Positions 42,801 to 51,475 of a stretch of 61,630 nucleotides of DNA are shown here, in pieces. The notes beneath the pieces were generated by a model. It did not search any database, was not told the DNA's origin, and worked only from the letters and a program-made list of their open reading frames with translations. The stretch comes from Blastococcus tunisiensis. Lineage in GTDB: Bacteria > Actinomycetota > Actinomycetes > Mycobacteriales > Geodermatophilaceae. The translations under genes were made by a program, and so were the position numbers. Location: contig NZ_FOND01000025.1 of assembly GCF_900112815.1 (NCBI RefSeq), positions 1 through 61,630 on the forward strand, in the 5' to 3' direction. Each line of letters opens with the position of its first letter. The first letter of the stretch is position 1.

Positions 42801-43814
42801 TCACAGGTCGAGGACGAGCCGGTCACTCCGGGACCGGGAGACGCAGATGTACATCGTGTCGCCGGCGGCGCGTTCCTCGTCGTCCAGGAGCGAGTCGCGG
42901 TGGTCGGGGTCGCCGGCGAGCACACCGCACTCGCAGGTGCCGCAGATGCCCTGCCGGCACGAGGACAGGACCTCGACGCCGGCCTCGCCGACCGCGTCGA
43001 GCACCGACACGCCGGGCGGCACCGTGACGGTGACCCCGGTACGGGCCAGCTCGACCTCGAAGGGCGTGGTCCGCACCGGAGCGCCGCGCTCCTCGGCGAG
43101 GAAGCGCTCGGTGCGCAGCGCGTAGCGCGGCCAGCCGGCCGTGACCGTCTCCATGGCCGCCAGGAGGGGGGCGGGGCCGCAGGAGTAGAGCCGGACGCCG
43201 GGGCGGGGGTCCCCGAGGAACCCGGCGAGGTCGAGCAGCCCGAACTCCTCCTCCGGCCGCACCAGCACCCGGTCGCCGTACGCGGCGAGGTCGTCGAGGA
43301 ACGCCATGGAGGCGCGACGGCGGCCGCCGTACAGGAGCCGCCAGTCCGCACCGAGCAGCTCGGCCTGGTGCACCATCGGCAGCAGCGGCGTGATGCCGAT
43401 CCCACCGGCGACGAACAGGTAGCTGTCCGAGGGGACGAGCGGGAAGTTGTTGCGCGGGCCGCCCACGCCGACGACGTCACCGACGGCCAGCTCGTCGTGC
43501 ACGAAGGCCGAGCCACCTCGCCCGACCGGCTCCCGGAGCACGCCGACCCGGTAGGTGAAGGGGTCCCAGCGGTCACCGCAGAGGGAGTACTGGCGGGTCA
43601 GCCCGTTCGGCAGGGCCAGGTCGACGTGGGCACCGGGTGTCCAGTCGCGCAGCCGCCCGCCGCTCGGTGCGGCGAGCTCCAGGGTGAGGACGCCGTCGGC
43701 CACGGGTGTCTTCCGGACGACGCGCAGCTCGGCCACGTCCGGCGTGGCCGGGACCTTCCGGTGTCCTCCGGCCGTGGCGGTACCGCGGTCGTCGTCGATC
43801 CTGCTGCCCAGCAC
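42801..43814 (-). CDS. Phthalate-dioxygenase-reductase-type protein (flavin, NAD, C-terminal 2Fe-2S)
   Basis: 337 residues. A flavin domain with RQYS at 74-77, an NAD domain with AGGIGITPLLPMV near 146 and a C-terminal plant-type ferredoxin domain: CRQGICGTCECG near 286-297 plus a fourth Cys in MYICVS near 324. This is the VanB/phthalate dioxygenase reductase order. It lies 25 bp upstream of the P450 gene in the same operon and so is probably its electron donor, in place of the separate ferredoxin and ferredoxin reductase used by known CYP199A enzymes. The GTG at 43814 follows GAGGAGG. Confidence 0.9.
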   Translation of the reverse strand: MLGSRIDDDRGTATAGGHRKVPATPDVAELRVVRKTPVADGVLTLELAAPSGGRLRDWTPGAHVDLALPNGLTRQYSLCGDRWDPFTYRVGVLREPVGRGGSAFVHDELAVGDVVGVGGPRNNFPLVPSDSYLFVAGGIGITPLLPMVHQAELLGADWRLLYGGRRRASMAFLDDLAAYGDRVLVRPEEEFGLLDLAGFLGDPRPGVRLYSCGPAPLLAAMETVTAGWPRYALRTERFLAEERGAPVRTTPFEVELARTGVTVTVPPGVSVLDAVGEAGVEVLSSCRQGICGTCECGVLAGDPDHRDSLLDDEERAAGDTMYICVSRSRSDRLVLDL

Positions 43815-43873
43815 GTGGCCTCCTCGTCGCTCGACCCGAGGATGCGGGCGGTTCGAGCCCGGGCGAAGCGTAT

Positions 43874-43888
43874 TCTCGCTCAATGAGA
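43874..43888. promoter_or_regulatory. Diverged IclR-type operator between the reductase and second iclR gene
   Basis: TCTC-GCTCAAT-GAGA has the same 4-7-4 architecture and the same GCTCA core as the pobA-side site at 36703-36717, differing at four of 15 positions. It lies midway between the two divergent start codons. Confidence 0.55.
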
Positions 43889-43926
43889 CGGGGGCCACAG
43901 TTCCCGGCGCGGGAGGGGGACGCGGC

Positions 43927-44694
43927 GTGGCGCGGAGCAGCGCGGGGGAGTCGGTCCTCACGCGCGCCGTCCGGATCTTCGAGGCGTTCGGTCCGGACGC
44001 CACCACGCTCCAGGTCACCGAGCTCGCCCGGCGGGCGGACCTGCACGTCGCCACCGCCTCCCGGCTGGTCGCCGAACTGGTCTCGCACGGCCTGCTCGAG
44101 CGCGGGCCCGAGCGGGAGGTGCGGATCGGGGTGCGGATGTGGGAGCTCGCCTCGCGGGCCTCGCCGACGCTCTCGCTGCGCGAGGCGGCGATGCCCTTCC
44201 TGGAGGACCTGCACGCCGTGGTGGGGCACTCCGTGCAGCTCGGCGTGCTCGACGGCGACGAGGTGCTCTTCGTCGAGCGGCTCACCGCGCGCGACGCCGT
44301 GGTGAACTACTCGCGCATCGCCGGCCGGCTGCCGCCGCACATCACCTCCTCGGGCCACGTGCTGCTGGCCTACGGCGCCCCGGACCTGCTCGAGCGTGTC
44401 CTCGCCCGGCCGCTGGAGCGGTACACGCCGCACACCGTGGGCACGCCGGAGGAGCTGCGGGCCTCGCTCGCGCAGGTGCGACGGCAGGGCTTCGCGCTGC
44501 TCGCCGGGCACGTCCACGAGGACGCCACCGGCATCGCCGTCCCGGTGCGCAACGGGCTCGGGGAGGTCGTCGCCACGATGTCGGTCGTCGTCCCGAACGA
44601 CGACCGGGCGACGGCGCAGGTCCCGGCCCTCATGGCCGCCGCCCGGGGCGTCACCCGCGCGCTGTGCGGCCCGCGCGCGGACCGGCCGCACTGA
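43927..44694 (+). CDS. IclR-family regulator, probably of the P450-reductase operon
   Basis: 255 residues. Winged helix at about 10-70 (LQVTELARRADLHVATASRL) and effector domain to the end (HSVQLGVLDGDEVLFVERLT; RLPPHITSSGHVLLAYGAPD). The GTG at 43927 follows GGGAGGGGGA. It is divergent from the reductase-P450 operon across a 112-bp gap with one palindrome, so local control of para-substituted benzoate use is the likely role. It is clearly distinct from the other IclR at 36.7-37.5 kb. Confidence 0.9.
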   Translation: MARSSAGESVLTRAVRIFEAFGPDATTLQVTELARRADLHVATASRLVAELVSHGLLERGPEREVRIGVRMWELASRASPTLSLREAAMPFLEDLHAVVGHSVQLGVLDGDEVLFVERLTARDAVVNYSRIAGRLPPHITSSGHVLLAYGAPDLLERVLARPLERYTPHTVGTPEELRASLAQVRRQGFALLAGHVHEDATGIAVPVRNGLGEVVATMSVVVPNDDRATAQVPALMAAARGVTRALCGPRADRPH

Positions 44695-44699
44695 CCGCG

Positions 44700-44711
44700 C
44701 CCGCGCGCGGG
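44700..44711. terminator. GC palindrome between converging iclR and MaoC genes
   Basis: CCCGCG-CGCGGG, an uninterrupted 12-bp palindrome in the 38-bp gap between the two stop codons. It may contribute to termination for both strands; its length is modest for this base composition. Confidence 0.3.
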
Positions 44712-44732
44712 TGACGCCATCCGGGACGCGGG

Positions 44733-45191
44733 TCAGCCGCCGTACATGCGGAAGACCGGCTCGGCGATGCACACCGGCTTGGCGGCCCCGTCGGCCTCGA
44801 TGACCGCGGCGACGGTGACCTGCAGGCCGCCGGCGACCTCCTCGACGTCCTGCAGCGTCGCGGTCAGCCGGATCCTCGACCCGACCGGCACCGGCGCCGG
44901 GAAGCGCACCTTGTTGAGCCCGTAGTTCACCCCCATGGTGGCGTCGGTGACCGTGAGGACCTCCGACCACATCGGGATGAGCAGCGAGAGGGTCAGGTAC
45001 CCGTGCCCGATCGGGCCGCCGAAGGGGCTCTCGGCCGTGGCGCGCTCGACGTCGACGTGGATCCACTGGTGGTCGCCGGTGGCGTCGGCGAAGGTGTTCA
45101 CGCGTTCCTGGGTGACCTCGACCCAGGAGCTCCGGCCGAGCTCCTGGCCCTTCAAGGACGGCAGTTCGGCGAGCGTGGTGGTGGTGCTCAT
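44733..45191 (-). CDS. MaoC-family dehydratase (R-hydratase-like)
   Basis: 152 residues, a single hot-dog fold. The catalytic segment is FADATGDHQWIHVDVERATA near 34-53, with the Asp-His pair, and FGGPIGHGYLTLSLL follows. Single-domain MaoC proteins of the NodN type hydrate trans-2-enoyl-CoA to 3-hydroxyacyl-CoA. It is the last gene of the long leftward operon and overlaps the acyl-CoA ligase gene by 4 bp. Confidence 0.9.
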   Translation of the reverse strand: MSTTTTLAELPSLKGQELGRSSWVEVTQERVNTFADATGDHQWIHVDVERATAESPFGGPIGHGYLTLSLLIPMWSEVLTVTDATMGVNYGLNKVRFPAPVPVGSRIRLTATLQDVEEVAGGLQVTVAAVIEADGAAKPVCIAEPVFRMYGG

Positions 45192-46735
45192 GCGGGGGAC
45201 TCCTCCTGGGGGACGTACTGGGAGCGCAGATCGGGCTTGCGCACCTTGCCGGTGGCGGTCTTCGGGAGCTCGTCGGCGAACTCCACGTGCTTGGGCACCT
45301 TGAACGCGGCCAGGCGCGTGCGCAGCTCGGCGCGCAGCCGGTCCGGGTCCGGGTCGCTGCCCGGGGCCGGGACGACGACGGCCAGGCCGACCTCGCCCCA
45401 GTGCGGGTCGGGCACCCCGATGACGGCGACCTCGAGGACCTCCGGCAGCTCCAGCAGCGCGGACTCGACCTCGGCCGGGTAGACGTTCTCGCCACCGGAG
45501 ATGATCATGTCCTTGTAGCGGTCGCGGATGTAGAGGTAGCCGTCCTCGTCGGTGGAGCCGGCGTCGCCGGAGTGGTACCAGCCGTCGACGATCGCCGCGG
45601 CGGTCGCCTCCGGCTCGTTCCAGTAGCCGGCCATGATGTTCGGCCCCGACAGCACCACCTCGCCGACCTCGTGCGGATCGCACTCGGTGCCGTCGGGGCG
45701 CACCACCCGGACGTCGACGAAGAACTGGGGCTTGCCGGCCGAGCCCACCTTGGCCACCGCGTCGACGCTGTCCAGCATCGTCCCGGCGGGCGCCGACTCG
45801 GTCATCCCGTACGCCTGCTGGACGGTGATCCCGCGGTCGAGCCAGGTGCGCAGCAGGGGCAGCGGCAGGGGTGCGCCGGCCGCACCGATGGTCCGCAGCG
45901 CCGACAGGTCGACGGCGCCGAAGTCCGGCCGGCGGCTGAGCGCGTCGAGCATCGTCGGGACGGCGAAGAACGACGTGACCCGCTGATCGACGATGACGGC
46001 GAGCGTCGCCGGCGGGTCGAAACCGCGGACGAGGACGGCGCAGCCCCCGCGCAGCAGGGTCGGGTTCACGGTCCCGTTGAGCCCGCCGATGTGGAACAGC
46101 GGCGCCAGCCCCAGGGTGCGCTCGTCGGGGGTGACGTCGAGCCCGAACGCCTGGTTGATGCAGGACCACGTCATGTTGCCGTGGGTCAGCACGGCGCCCT
46201 TGGGCCGGCCGGTGGTGCCGGAGGTGTACATGATCAGGCACGGGTCGTCGGGGGTGACCGGCTCGTCGCGGGGCTGCGGCTCGGCGTCGGCGAGCAGCTG
46301 CTGCCAGTCGAGGGAGTCCGCGCCCCCGGCGAGCGGCGTCTCACCGGCCACCCAGGTCCGCACCGCGGGCAGCTCGGCCCGCAGCGTGTCCGCCGTCGTC
46401 CCGTGCTCCCGGCCGTGCACGACGAGGCTCGTGCCGGAGTGCTCGAGGACGTACCGCACCTCCGGCGGCGTGAGCCGGGCGTTGACCGGTACCCAGACGG
46501 CGCCGAGCTGCCCGCACGCGTAGAGCGTCTCCAGCGCGGCGGGGTGGTTGGCGCCCAGCCACGCGACCCGGTCGCCCCGCCCGACGCCCAGCGCGCTCAG
46601 GGCCGCGGCGGCGCGCCGGACCCGGTGCGCGAACTCCCCGTGGGTCGTCGTCGCCCCCTCGAACCAGATCGCCGGGCGGTTCGGGGAGATCCGCAGCCGC
46701 CGCTCGGGCCACGAGCCCAGGCCGGCGTTCCTCAT
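45188..46735 (-). CDS. Acyl-CoA synthetase (class I adenylate-forming, FadD-like)
   Basis: 515 residues. AMP-binding motifs are intact: MYTSGTTGRPKGAVLTH near 165, YGMTESAPAG near 300, GWYHSGDAGSTDEDGYLYI and DMIISGGENVYPAEVE, and the catalytic Lys in KTATGKVRKPDL near the end. It activates a carboxylic acid with ATP and CoA. This is one of two such ligases in the operon; they are not close copies. The ATG at 46735 overlaps the amidohydrolase stop codon. Confidence 0.92.
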   Translation of the reverse strand: MRNAGLGSWPERRLRISPNRPAIWFEGATTTHGEFAHRVRRAAAALSALGVGRGDRVAWLGANHPAALETLYACGQLGAVWVPVNARLTPPEVRYVLEHSGTSLVVHGREHGTTADTLRAELPAVRTWVAGETPLAGGADSLDWQQLLADAEPQPRDEPVTPDDPCLIMYTSGTTGRPKGAVLTHGNMTWSCINQAFGLDVTPDERTLGLAPLFHIGGLNGTVNPTLLRGGCAVLVRGFDPPATLAVIVDQRVTSFFAVPTMLDALSRRPDFGAVDLSALRTIGAAGAPLPLPLLRTWLDRGITVQQAYGMTESAPAGTMLDSVDAVAKVGSAGKPQFFVDVRVVRPDGTECDPHEVGEVVLSGPNIMAGYWNEPEATAAAIVDGWYHSGDAGSTDEDGYLYIRDRYKDMIISGGENVYPAEVESALLELPEVLEVAVIGVPDPHWGEVGLAVVVPAPGSDPDPDRLRAELRTRLAAFKVPKHVEFADELPKTATGKVRKPDLRSQYVPQEESPA

Positions 46736-47616
46736 CGCAGCGCCAGCGCGCGGACGGCGTTCTCCTTCATGATCAGCGGCTTGACCTCGGGCTTGATCTC
46801 GAGCTGGTCGAAGTCGCGGATCCAGCGCTCCGGGCGGAGCAGCGGGTAGTCGGAGCCGAACAGGACCTTCTCCTTCAGCATCGTGTTGGCGGCCCGGACC
46901 AGCTGCGGCGGGAAGTACTTCGGCGACCACCCCGACAGGTCGATGTAGACGTTGGCCTTGTGGGTGGCCACCGAGATGGCGGCGTCCTGCCAGGGGACCG
47001 ACGGGTGCGCCATGATGACCGTCAGGCCGGGGAAGTCGGCGGCGACGTCGTCGAGCAGCATCGGGTCGGAGTAGCGCAGCTTGATGCCGCGCCCGCCCGG
47101 CAGCCCGGAGCCGATGCCGGTCTGCCCGGTGTGGAACAGCGCGGGCACCCCGAGGGCCTCCAGCTCGGCGTAGAGCGGGTAGTGCCGGCGGTCGTTGGGC
47201 TCGAAGCCCTGCAGGCTCGGGTGGAACTTGAAGCCGCGGACGCCGTGCTGCTCGACCAGCCGGCGGGCGGCGCGGATGCCGGCCGCGCCGCGCGCCGGAT
47301 CGATGGAGCCGAACGGGATGAGCACGTCGGGGTACTGCGCGGCGGCGTCGGCGATCTCCTCGTTCGACAGCGTCATCTGCCCGGTCGCCGCCTCCGCGTC
47401 GACGGTGAAGACGACCGCGGCCATCCGCGTGCCGCGGTAGTCGGCGGCGATCTCGTGCACCGTCGGGTTGTACGGGTCGCCCTTGAAGTACTTCGCCGCC
47501 GCCGCGTTCAGCTCGTCGTCCAGGGCCAGGTGCCCGGAGGCGTCGGCGTGCACGTGGACGTGCACGTCGATCGCGTCCAGGGCGTCGAGGTCCAGACCTG
47601 CCGGGACGCCGCTCAT
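46732..47616 (-). CDS. Amidohydrolase-family (amidohydrolase 2) metal-dependent hydrolase or decarboxylase
   Basis: 294 residues, TIM barrel. Metal-site residues are visible: HVHVHAD near 18-24, FKFHPSLQGF near 130, LFHTGQTGIGSG near 155, IMAHPSVPWQDAA near 205 and FGSDYPLLRPERW near 255. Members include decarboxylases (ACMSD, gamma-resorcylate type) and C-C or C-N hydrolases. Between an SDR and a CoA ligase it probably acts on a ring or side-chain intermediate. The ATG at 47616 overlaps the SDR stop by 4 bp. Confidence 0.88.
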   Translation of the reverse strand: MSGVPAGLDLDALDAIDVHVHVHADASGHLALDDELNAAAAKYFKGDPYNPTVHEIAADYRGTRMAAVVFTVDAEAATGQMTLSNEEIADAAAQYPDVLIPFGSIDPARGAAGIRAARRLVEQHGVRGFKFHPSLQGFEPNDRRHYPLYAELEALGVPALFHTGQTGIGSGLPGGRGIKLRYSDPMLLDDVAADFPGLTVIMAHPSVPWQDAAISVATHKANVYIDLSGWSPKYFPPQLVRAANTMLKEKVLFGSDYPLLRPERWIRDFDQLEIKPEVKPLIMKENAVRALALR

Positions 47617-48521
47617 GCCGGTGGCTCCGGCAGCTGCTGGCCCACGGTCTGCTGGGCGGGCGCGAAGGTGCCCGGCCAGATCCCGGCGATCGCCTCGGCC
47701 GACCAGCCGGTGCCGTCGGCGAACTCCACGACGGCCTCGGTCGGGTGGCTCCACAGCGCCAGCCGGTCGCCACCGATGCCCACGGCCTGGCCGGTCACGT
47801 CGGCGGCGGCGTCGGAGGCGAGGAAGGCGACCAGACCGGCGGCGTCCTCGGGAGAGCCGAAGCCCAGCTGCTGGCGGGCGAAGGGGGGAAGGGGTTCCCC
47901 GGCCTGCAGCGCGTCGACGTAGGGCTTGAGGAAGGGCACGGTCTCGGTCATCGCGGTGGCGGCGACCGGGACGATCGCGTTGACGGTGATCCCGGCCCGG
48001 GCCAGCTCCATCGCCCAGGTCCGCACCATGCCGACGATGCCGGCCTTCGCCGCGGCGTAGTTGGTCTGCCCGAAGTTGCCGACCTGACCGGTGGGGGAGC
48101 CGACGCAGATGATCCGGCCGCCCTCGCCCTGCTCCCGCATGCGGACGGCCGCGGCGCGGGTGCAGGTGAACGTGCCGCGCAGGTGCGTGGTGATCACCGC
48201 GTCGAAGTCCTCGTCGCTCATCTTCCACAGCGTCGTGTCGCGCAGGATGCCGGCGTTGTTGACCAGCACGTCGAGCCGGCCGAACTCGGTGACGGCCCGG
48301 TCGACCAGGGCCTGGGCGGCGTCGCTGGAGCCCACCGGCACCACCTCGGCGACGGCCGAGCCGCCGGCGGCGGCGATGGCTCCGACCGCGTCCTCGGCGA
48401 CGGCCGGGTCGACGTCGTTGACCACGACGGCGGCGCCCCTGCGGGCGAGTTCGGTCGCGTAGGCGAGGCCGAGGCCCCGGCCACTCCCGGTGACGATGGC
48501 CACCTTGCCGGAGAGATCCAC
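47613..48521 (-). CDS. SDR of the 17-beta-HSD type 4 / MFE-like 3-hydroxyacyl-CoA dehydrogenase group
   Basis: 302 residues, longer than a FabG. Motifs: VTGSGRGLGLAYATELARRG near 10-29, VVVNDVDPAVAED for NAD binding, LVNNAGILRDTTLWKMSDED near 85, and YAAAKAGIVGM for the YxxxK pair near 155. The ILRDTTLWKM sequence and extra C-terminal region are typical of peroxisomal-MFE-type dehydrogenases. It would oxidise the 3-hydroxyacyl-CoA made by a MaoC hydratase, whose gene is in the same operon. The GTG at 48521 follows GAGGAG. Confidence 0.9.
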   Translation of the reverse strand: MDLSGKVAIVTGSGRGLGLAYATELARRGAAVVVNDVDPAVAEDAVGAIAAAGGSAVAEVVPVGSSDAAQALVDRAVTEFGRLDVLVNNAGILRDTTLWKMSDEDFDAVITTHLRGTFTCTRAAAVRMREQGEGGRIICVGSPTGQVGNFGQTNYAAAKAGIVGMVRTWAMELARAGITVNAIVPVAATAMTETVPFLKPYVDALQAGEPLPPFARQQLGFGSPEDAAGLVAFLASDAAADVTGQAVGIGGDRLALWSHPTEAVVEFADGTGWSAEAIAGIWPGTFAPAQQTVGQQLPEPPA

Positions 48522-48598
48522 TGCAGTACTCCTCTGGGTGCGGTGCGGCCCGCCGGGAGGCGGCCGCGGGGGGAACGTGCGCTCGGTGGCGCCGGAGG

Positions 48599-50215
48599 TC
48601 AGGGACGTGCCGGCCCGCCGGCGGGGTGCAGCTCCGGGTCGGCGGCGGCCATCCGGCGCAGCTCGGCCCGCTGGATCTTGGTGGAGGCGGTCATCGGCAG
48701 GTCGTCGACGATCCGCCACGCCCGCGGCACCTTGAACGGCGAGAGCCGGTCCCGGCAGTGCCGCTCGAGCTCGACGGGATCGACGTCCGCCCCGGCCGAG
48801 GGGACGACGAAGGCGACGACGAGCTCGCCCCAGCGCTCGCTGGGCGTGCCGACGACGGCCGTCCGGGCGACCGAGGGGTGGCCGGCGACGGCCTCCTCGA
48901 CCTCCTCCGGCGACACGTTCTCGCCGCCGGTCTTGATCATGTCCTTGAGCCGGCCGACGATCCGGCAGGCGCCGGTGGCGTCCATGACGGCCAGGTCGCC
49001 GGTGTGCAGCCAGCCCTCGCGGTCGATCGCCTCGGCGGTCGCCACCGGGTCCTGGTGGTAGCCGGGGGTCAGCCGTGCCCCGCGCACCCACAGCTCGCCG
49101 GGCTCACCCGGCACCGCGGGGGTGCCGTCCGGTGAGGCGATCCGCACATCGGTGCCGGCCAGCGGCCGGCCGACGGTCGTCCGGCGCACCTCGTCGGGGT
49201 CCGTGGGCGCGGAGAGCAGGGCCGAGCCGCAGGTCTCGGTCATGCCGAACGTGGTGATCAGCGGCGCCCCGAAGACCGACTCGACCCGGTCGACGAAGCC
49301 GGGCCGCACGGTCTGCCCGCCGGTGAACACGACCTGCAGGCTGCTCAGGTCGGCGTCCTGGATCTCCGGACGGGTCATGAGCAGGTCGAGCAGGGTGGGC
49401 GCCGCCGACAGCAGCGTGGCGCGCCGCTCGGCGAGCAGGGCTAGCACCCGGGCCGGCTCGAAGGCCACCACCACGTGCTCGGCGCGCTGCCACAGCGCAC
49501 CCATGGTGCCCAGCACGTTGCCGGCGGTGTGGAAGAGCGGCATCGGGTTGATCCAGACCCCGCCCTCGGGCAGCCCGATCCGCTCCCGGAAGGCGTGCGA
49601 GGTGGCCACCATGCCCGCGTGGGTGATCAGCACGCCCTTGGCGCGGCCCGTCGTGCCGGAGGTGAACTGGATCTGCGCGAGGGCGTCCGGCGCGACCGTG
49701 GGCAGCTGAGCGGGACGCCCGGCGAGCAGCGCCCGCCAGTCCCCGGTGCACCGGTGCACCTCGGTCAGGGCGGGCAGCCCGTCGCGCAGCTCCTCGGCGA
49801 CGTCGGCGGCCGGGTTGCCCGCGGCGTCCTCGGCGGCGTAGATCGCGGCCGCGCCGGAGAGCCGCAGGGCGTGCTCGAGCTCGGGGGGACGCGACCGCGG
49901 GTTGACCGGGACCAGGACCATGCCGGCCAGCGCCACCCCGAGCTGCAGCAGGACTGCCTCGGGCCCGTTGACCAGGCAGGTGGCGATCCGGGACCCCGGG
50001 TCGTGGCGGGCCAGCAGCCCCGCGGCCACCCGCTCGGCGTCGGCGAGCAGCTCGGCCGCGGTCCAGCCTGCCTCGTCGGCGGCGGTGACCGTGCGGAGCA
50101 GCGGATCGGCCGGGCCGAGCCCCGCGGCCCGGCGGAGCACGTCACCCACGACGCGCTCCGCCGGACCGGCGGCTGGAGGTGCGAGGAGCTCGCAGCGCTC
50201 CAGGGGGTCGGGCAC
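48599..50215 (-). CDS. Acyl-CoA synthetase (class I adenylate-forming)
   Basis: 538 residues. Motifs: IQFTSGTTGRAKGVLITH near 185, FGMTETCGSAL near 315, GWLHTGDLAVMD near 415, GRLKDMIKTGGENVSPEEVE and TASTKIQRAELR with the catalytic Lys. The N-terminal part is more divergent than in the other ligase of this operon. It probably activates the acid imported by the adjoining Liv-type transporter. The GTG at 50215 is three bases after the stop of the substrate-binding protein gene; 77 bp separate it from the SDR downstream. Confidence 0.9.
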   Translation of the reverse strand: MPDPLERCELLAPPAAGPAERVVGDVLRRAAGLGPADPLLRTVTAADEAGWTAAELLADAERVAAGLLARHDPGSRIATCLVNGPEAVLLQLGVALAGMVLVPVNPRSRPPELEHALRLSGAAAIYAAEDAAGNPAADVAEELRDGLPALTEVHRCTGDWRALLAGRPAQLPTVAPDALAQIQFTSGTTGRAKGVLITHAGMVATSHAFRERIGLPEGGVWINPMPLFHTAGNVLGTMGALWQRAEHVVVAFEPARVLALLAERRATLLSAAPTLLDLLMTRPEIQDADLSSLQVVFTGGQTVRPGFVDRVESVFGAPLITTFGMTETCGSALLSAPTDPDEVRRTTVGRPLAGTDVRIASPDGTPAVPGEPGELWVRGARLTPGYHQDPVATAEAIDREGWLHTGDLAVMDATGACRIVGRLKDMIKTGGENVSPEEVEEAVAGHPSVARTAVVGTPSERWGELVVAFVVPSAGADVDPVELERHCRDRLSPFKVPRAWRIVDDLPMTASTKIQRAELRRMAAADPELHPAGGPARP

Positions 50216-50218
50216 GGG

Positions 50219-51475
50219 TCAGCCGAAGGTGTAGCTCTGGGCGCTCGGGCCCTCGACCGTGCCCAGGACCTCGAGCCCGCCCGGGGCGTCGGCCGAGGCG
50301 CGGGAGACGTAGACGGTGCGGGTCGGCGGCTCGGTCACCTCGGTGTAGTCCAGCGGCGTGGCGAACAGGCCCTCGGTGTCGAGGTCAGAGGTCTGCCGCA
50401 TGGCCGCGACCACGCCCTCCGGCGTCAGGTCGCCCTCCTCGCAGGCCCGCTCCAGCGCGGTGGTGAGCAGCCGGGCCTGGGCGGACGCGAGCGGCACCTC
50501 CCAGCCGAGCTCACCGTCGGGGTCGGCGGCCTCGTAGAGCTCGCGGGCCTCCTCGACCCCCGGCTCGTCGAGGCTGTAGGGCGCGATGCTGGTGACCGTG
50601 TAGAAGTTCTCCAGCAGCGCCGGGCCGGCCGTGGTCTCCAGCAGCGACGGGCCGAAGGTGGGGGTGTTGCCGACGATCGGCACGTCCATCCCCTGCGAGG
50701 CCATGACGCCGGCCAGCGAGGCCAGCTGCGCGGGTGCGGCGGCCAGGATCACTCCCGACACCCCGGCCTGCTGCAGCGCGGAGACCTGGGCCGAGAGGTC
50801 GGTGTCCCGCGGGGTGATCTCCTGCGGCACGATCTCCAGTCCGCGCTCCTCGGCGGCGTGCTGCGCGCCCTCCAGGGAGTTGCTGCCGTAGTCGCCGACG
50901 AAGTAGACGACGCCGATCTTGTCGCCCTCGGCCAGGCCCAGCTCGTCGACGAGGTAGTCGACCGCGTTGGCGCCCTCGATGCTGTACGTCGTCCCCGGGA
51001 TCTGGGCGTTCTCGTACTCCAGCGCGACGCCCGCCCAGCCGTGCCCGCCGAGGTACATGCCGTCGGCCTCGGCCAGCGGCAGCACCGCCGCGGACGTCGG
51101 CCCGCCCAGCACCTGCTGGAGGGCGACGATGTTGGGGGCCATGCTCCGGTACAGCGAGACCGCGCGCTGCGGGTCGTAGCCGTGGTCCTGGACCTCCACC
51201 TCGACGTCGCGGCCGCAGACGCCGCCCTCCTCGTTGAGCCGGTCGTAGAACGCCTGGGTCTGGGTGACCTGGACCGCCGCGCCGGCGGCGAACGGGCCGG
51301 AGAGGTCGGTCAGCATGCCGACGGTGATGGTGTCGTCGGTGACGCCGCTGCCCGTCTCGACGTCGCCCTCCGCGCTGCCCCCGCCGCCGCCGGCGTCGGG
51401 GTCCTCGGTGGAGCAGGCGGCGAGGAGGGCGATGGTGCCGGCCAGGGCCAGCGTGGTGCGGGTCCGGTGCTTCAT
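50219..51475 (-). CDS. Liv-type ABC transporter substrate-binding lipoprotein
   Basis: 418 residues. A signal peptide ends in the lipobox IALLAAC near 20, followed by an Asp/Gly-rich linker. The mature part is a periplasmic-binding type I fold: TITVGMLTDLSGPFAAGAAV near 50, GPTSAAVLPLAE near 128 and VYFVGDYGSNSLEGAQHAAE near 195. It should capture an organic acid or amino acid outside the membrane and deliver it to the permeases. Its ATG overlaps the second permease stop by 4 bp. Confidence 0.9.
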   Translation of the reverse strand: MKHRTRTTLALAGTIALLAACSTEDPDAGGGGGSAEGDVETGSGVTDDTITVGMLTDLSGPFAAGAAVQVTQTQAFYDRLNEEGGVCGRDVEVEVQDHGYDPQRAVSLYRSMAPNIVALQQVLGGPTSAAVLPLAEADGMYLGGHGWAGVALEYENAQIPGTTYSIEGANAVDYLVDELGLAEGDKIGVVYFVGDYGSNSLEGAQHAAEERGLEIVPQEITPRDTDLSAQVSALQQAGVSGVILAAAPAQLASLAGVMASQGMDVPIVGNTPTFGPSLLETTAGPALLENFYTVTSIAPYSLDEPGVEEARELYEAADPDGELGWEVPLASAQARLLTTALERACEEGDLTPEGVVAAMRQTSDLDTEGLFATPLDYTEVTEPPTRTVYVSRASADAPGGLEVLGTVEGPSAQSYTFG

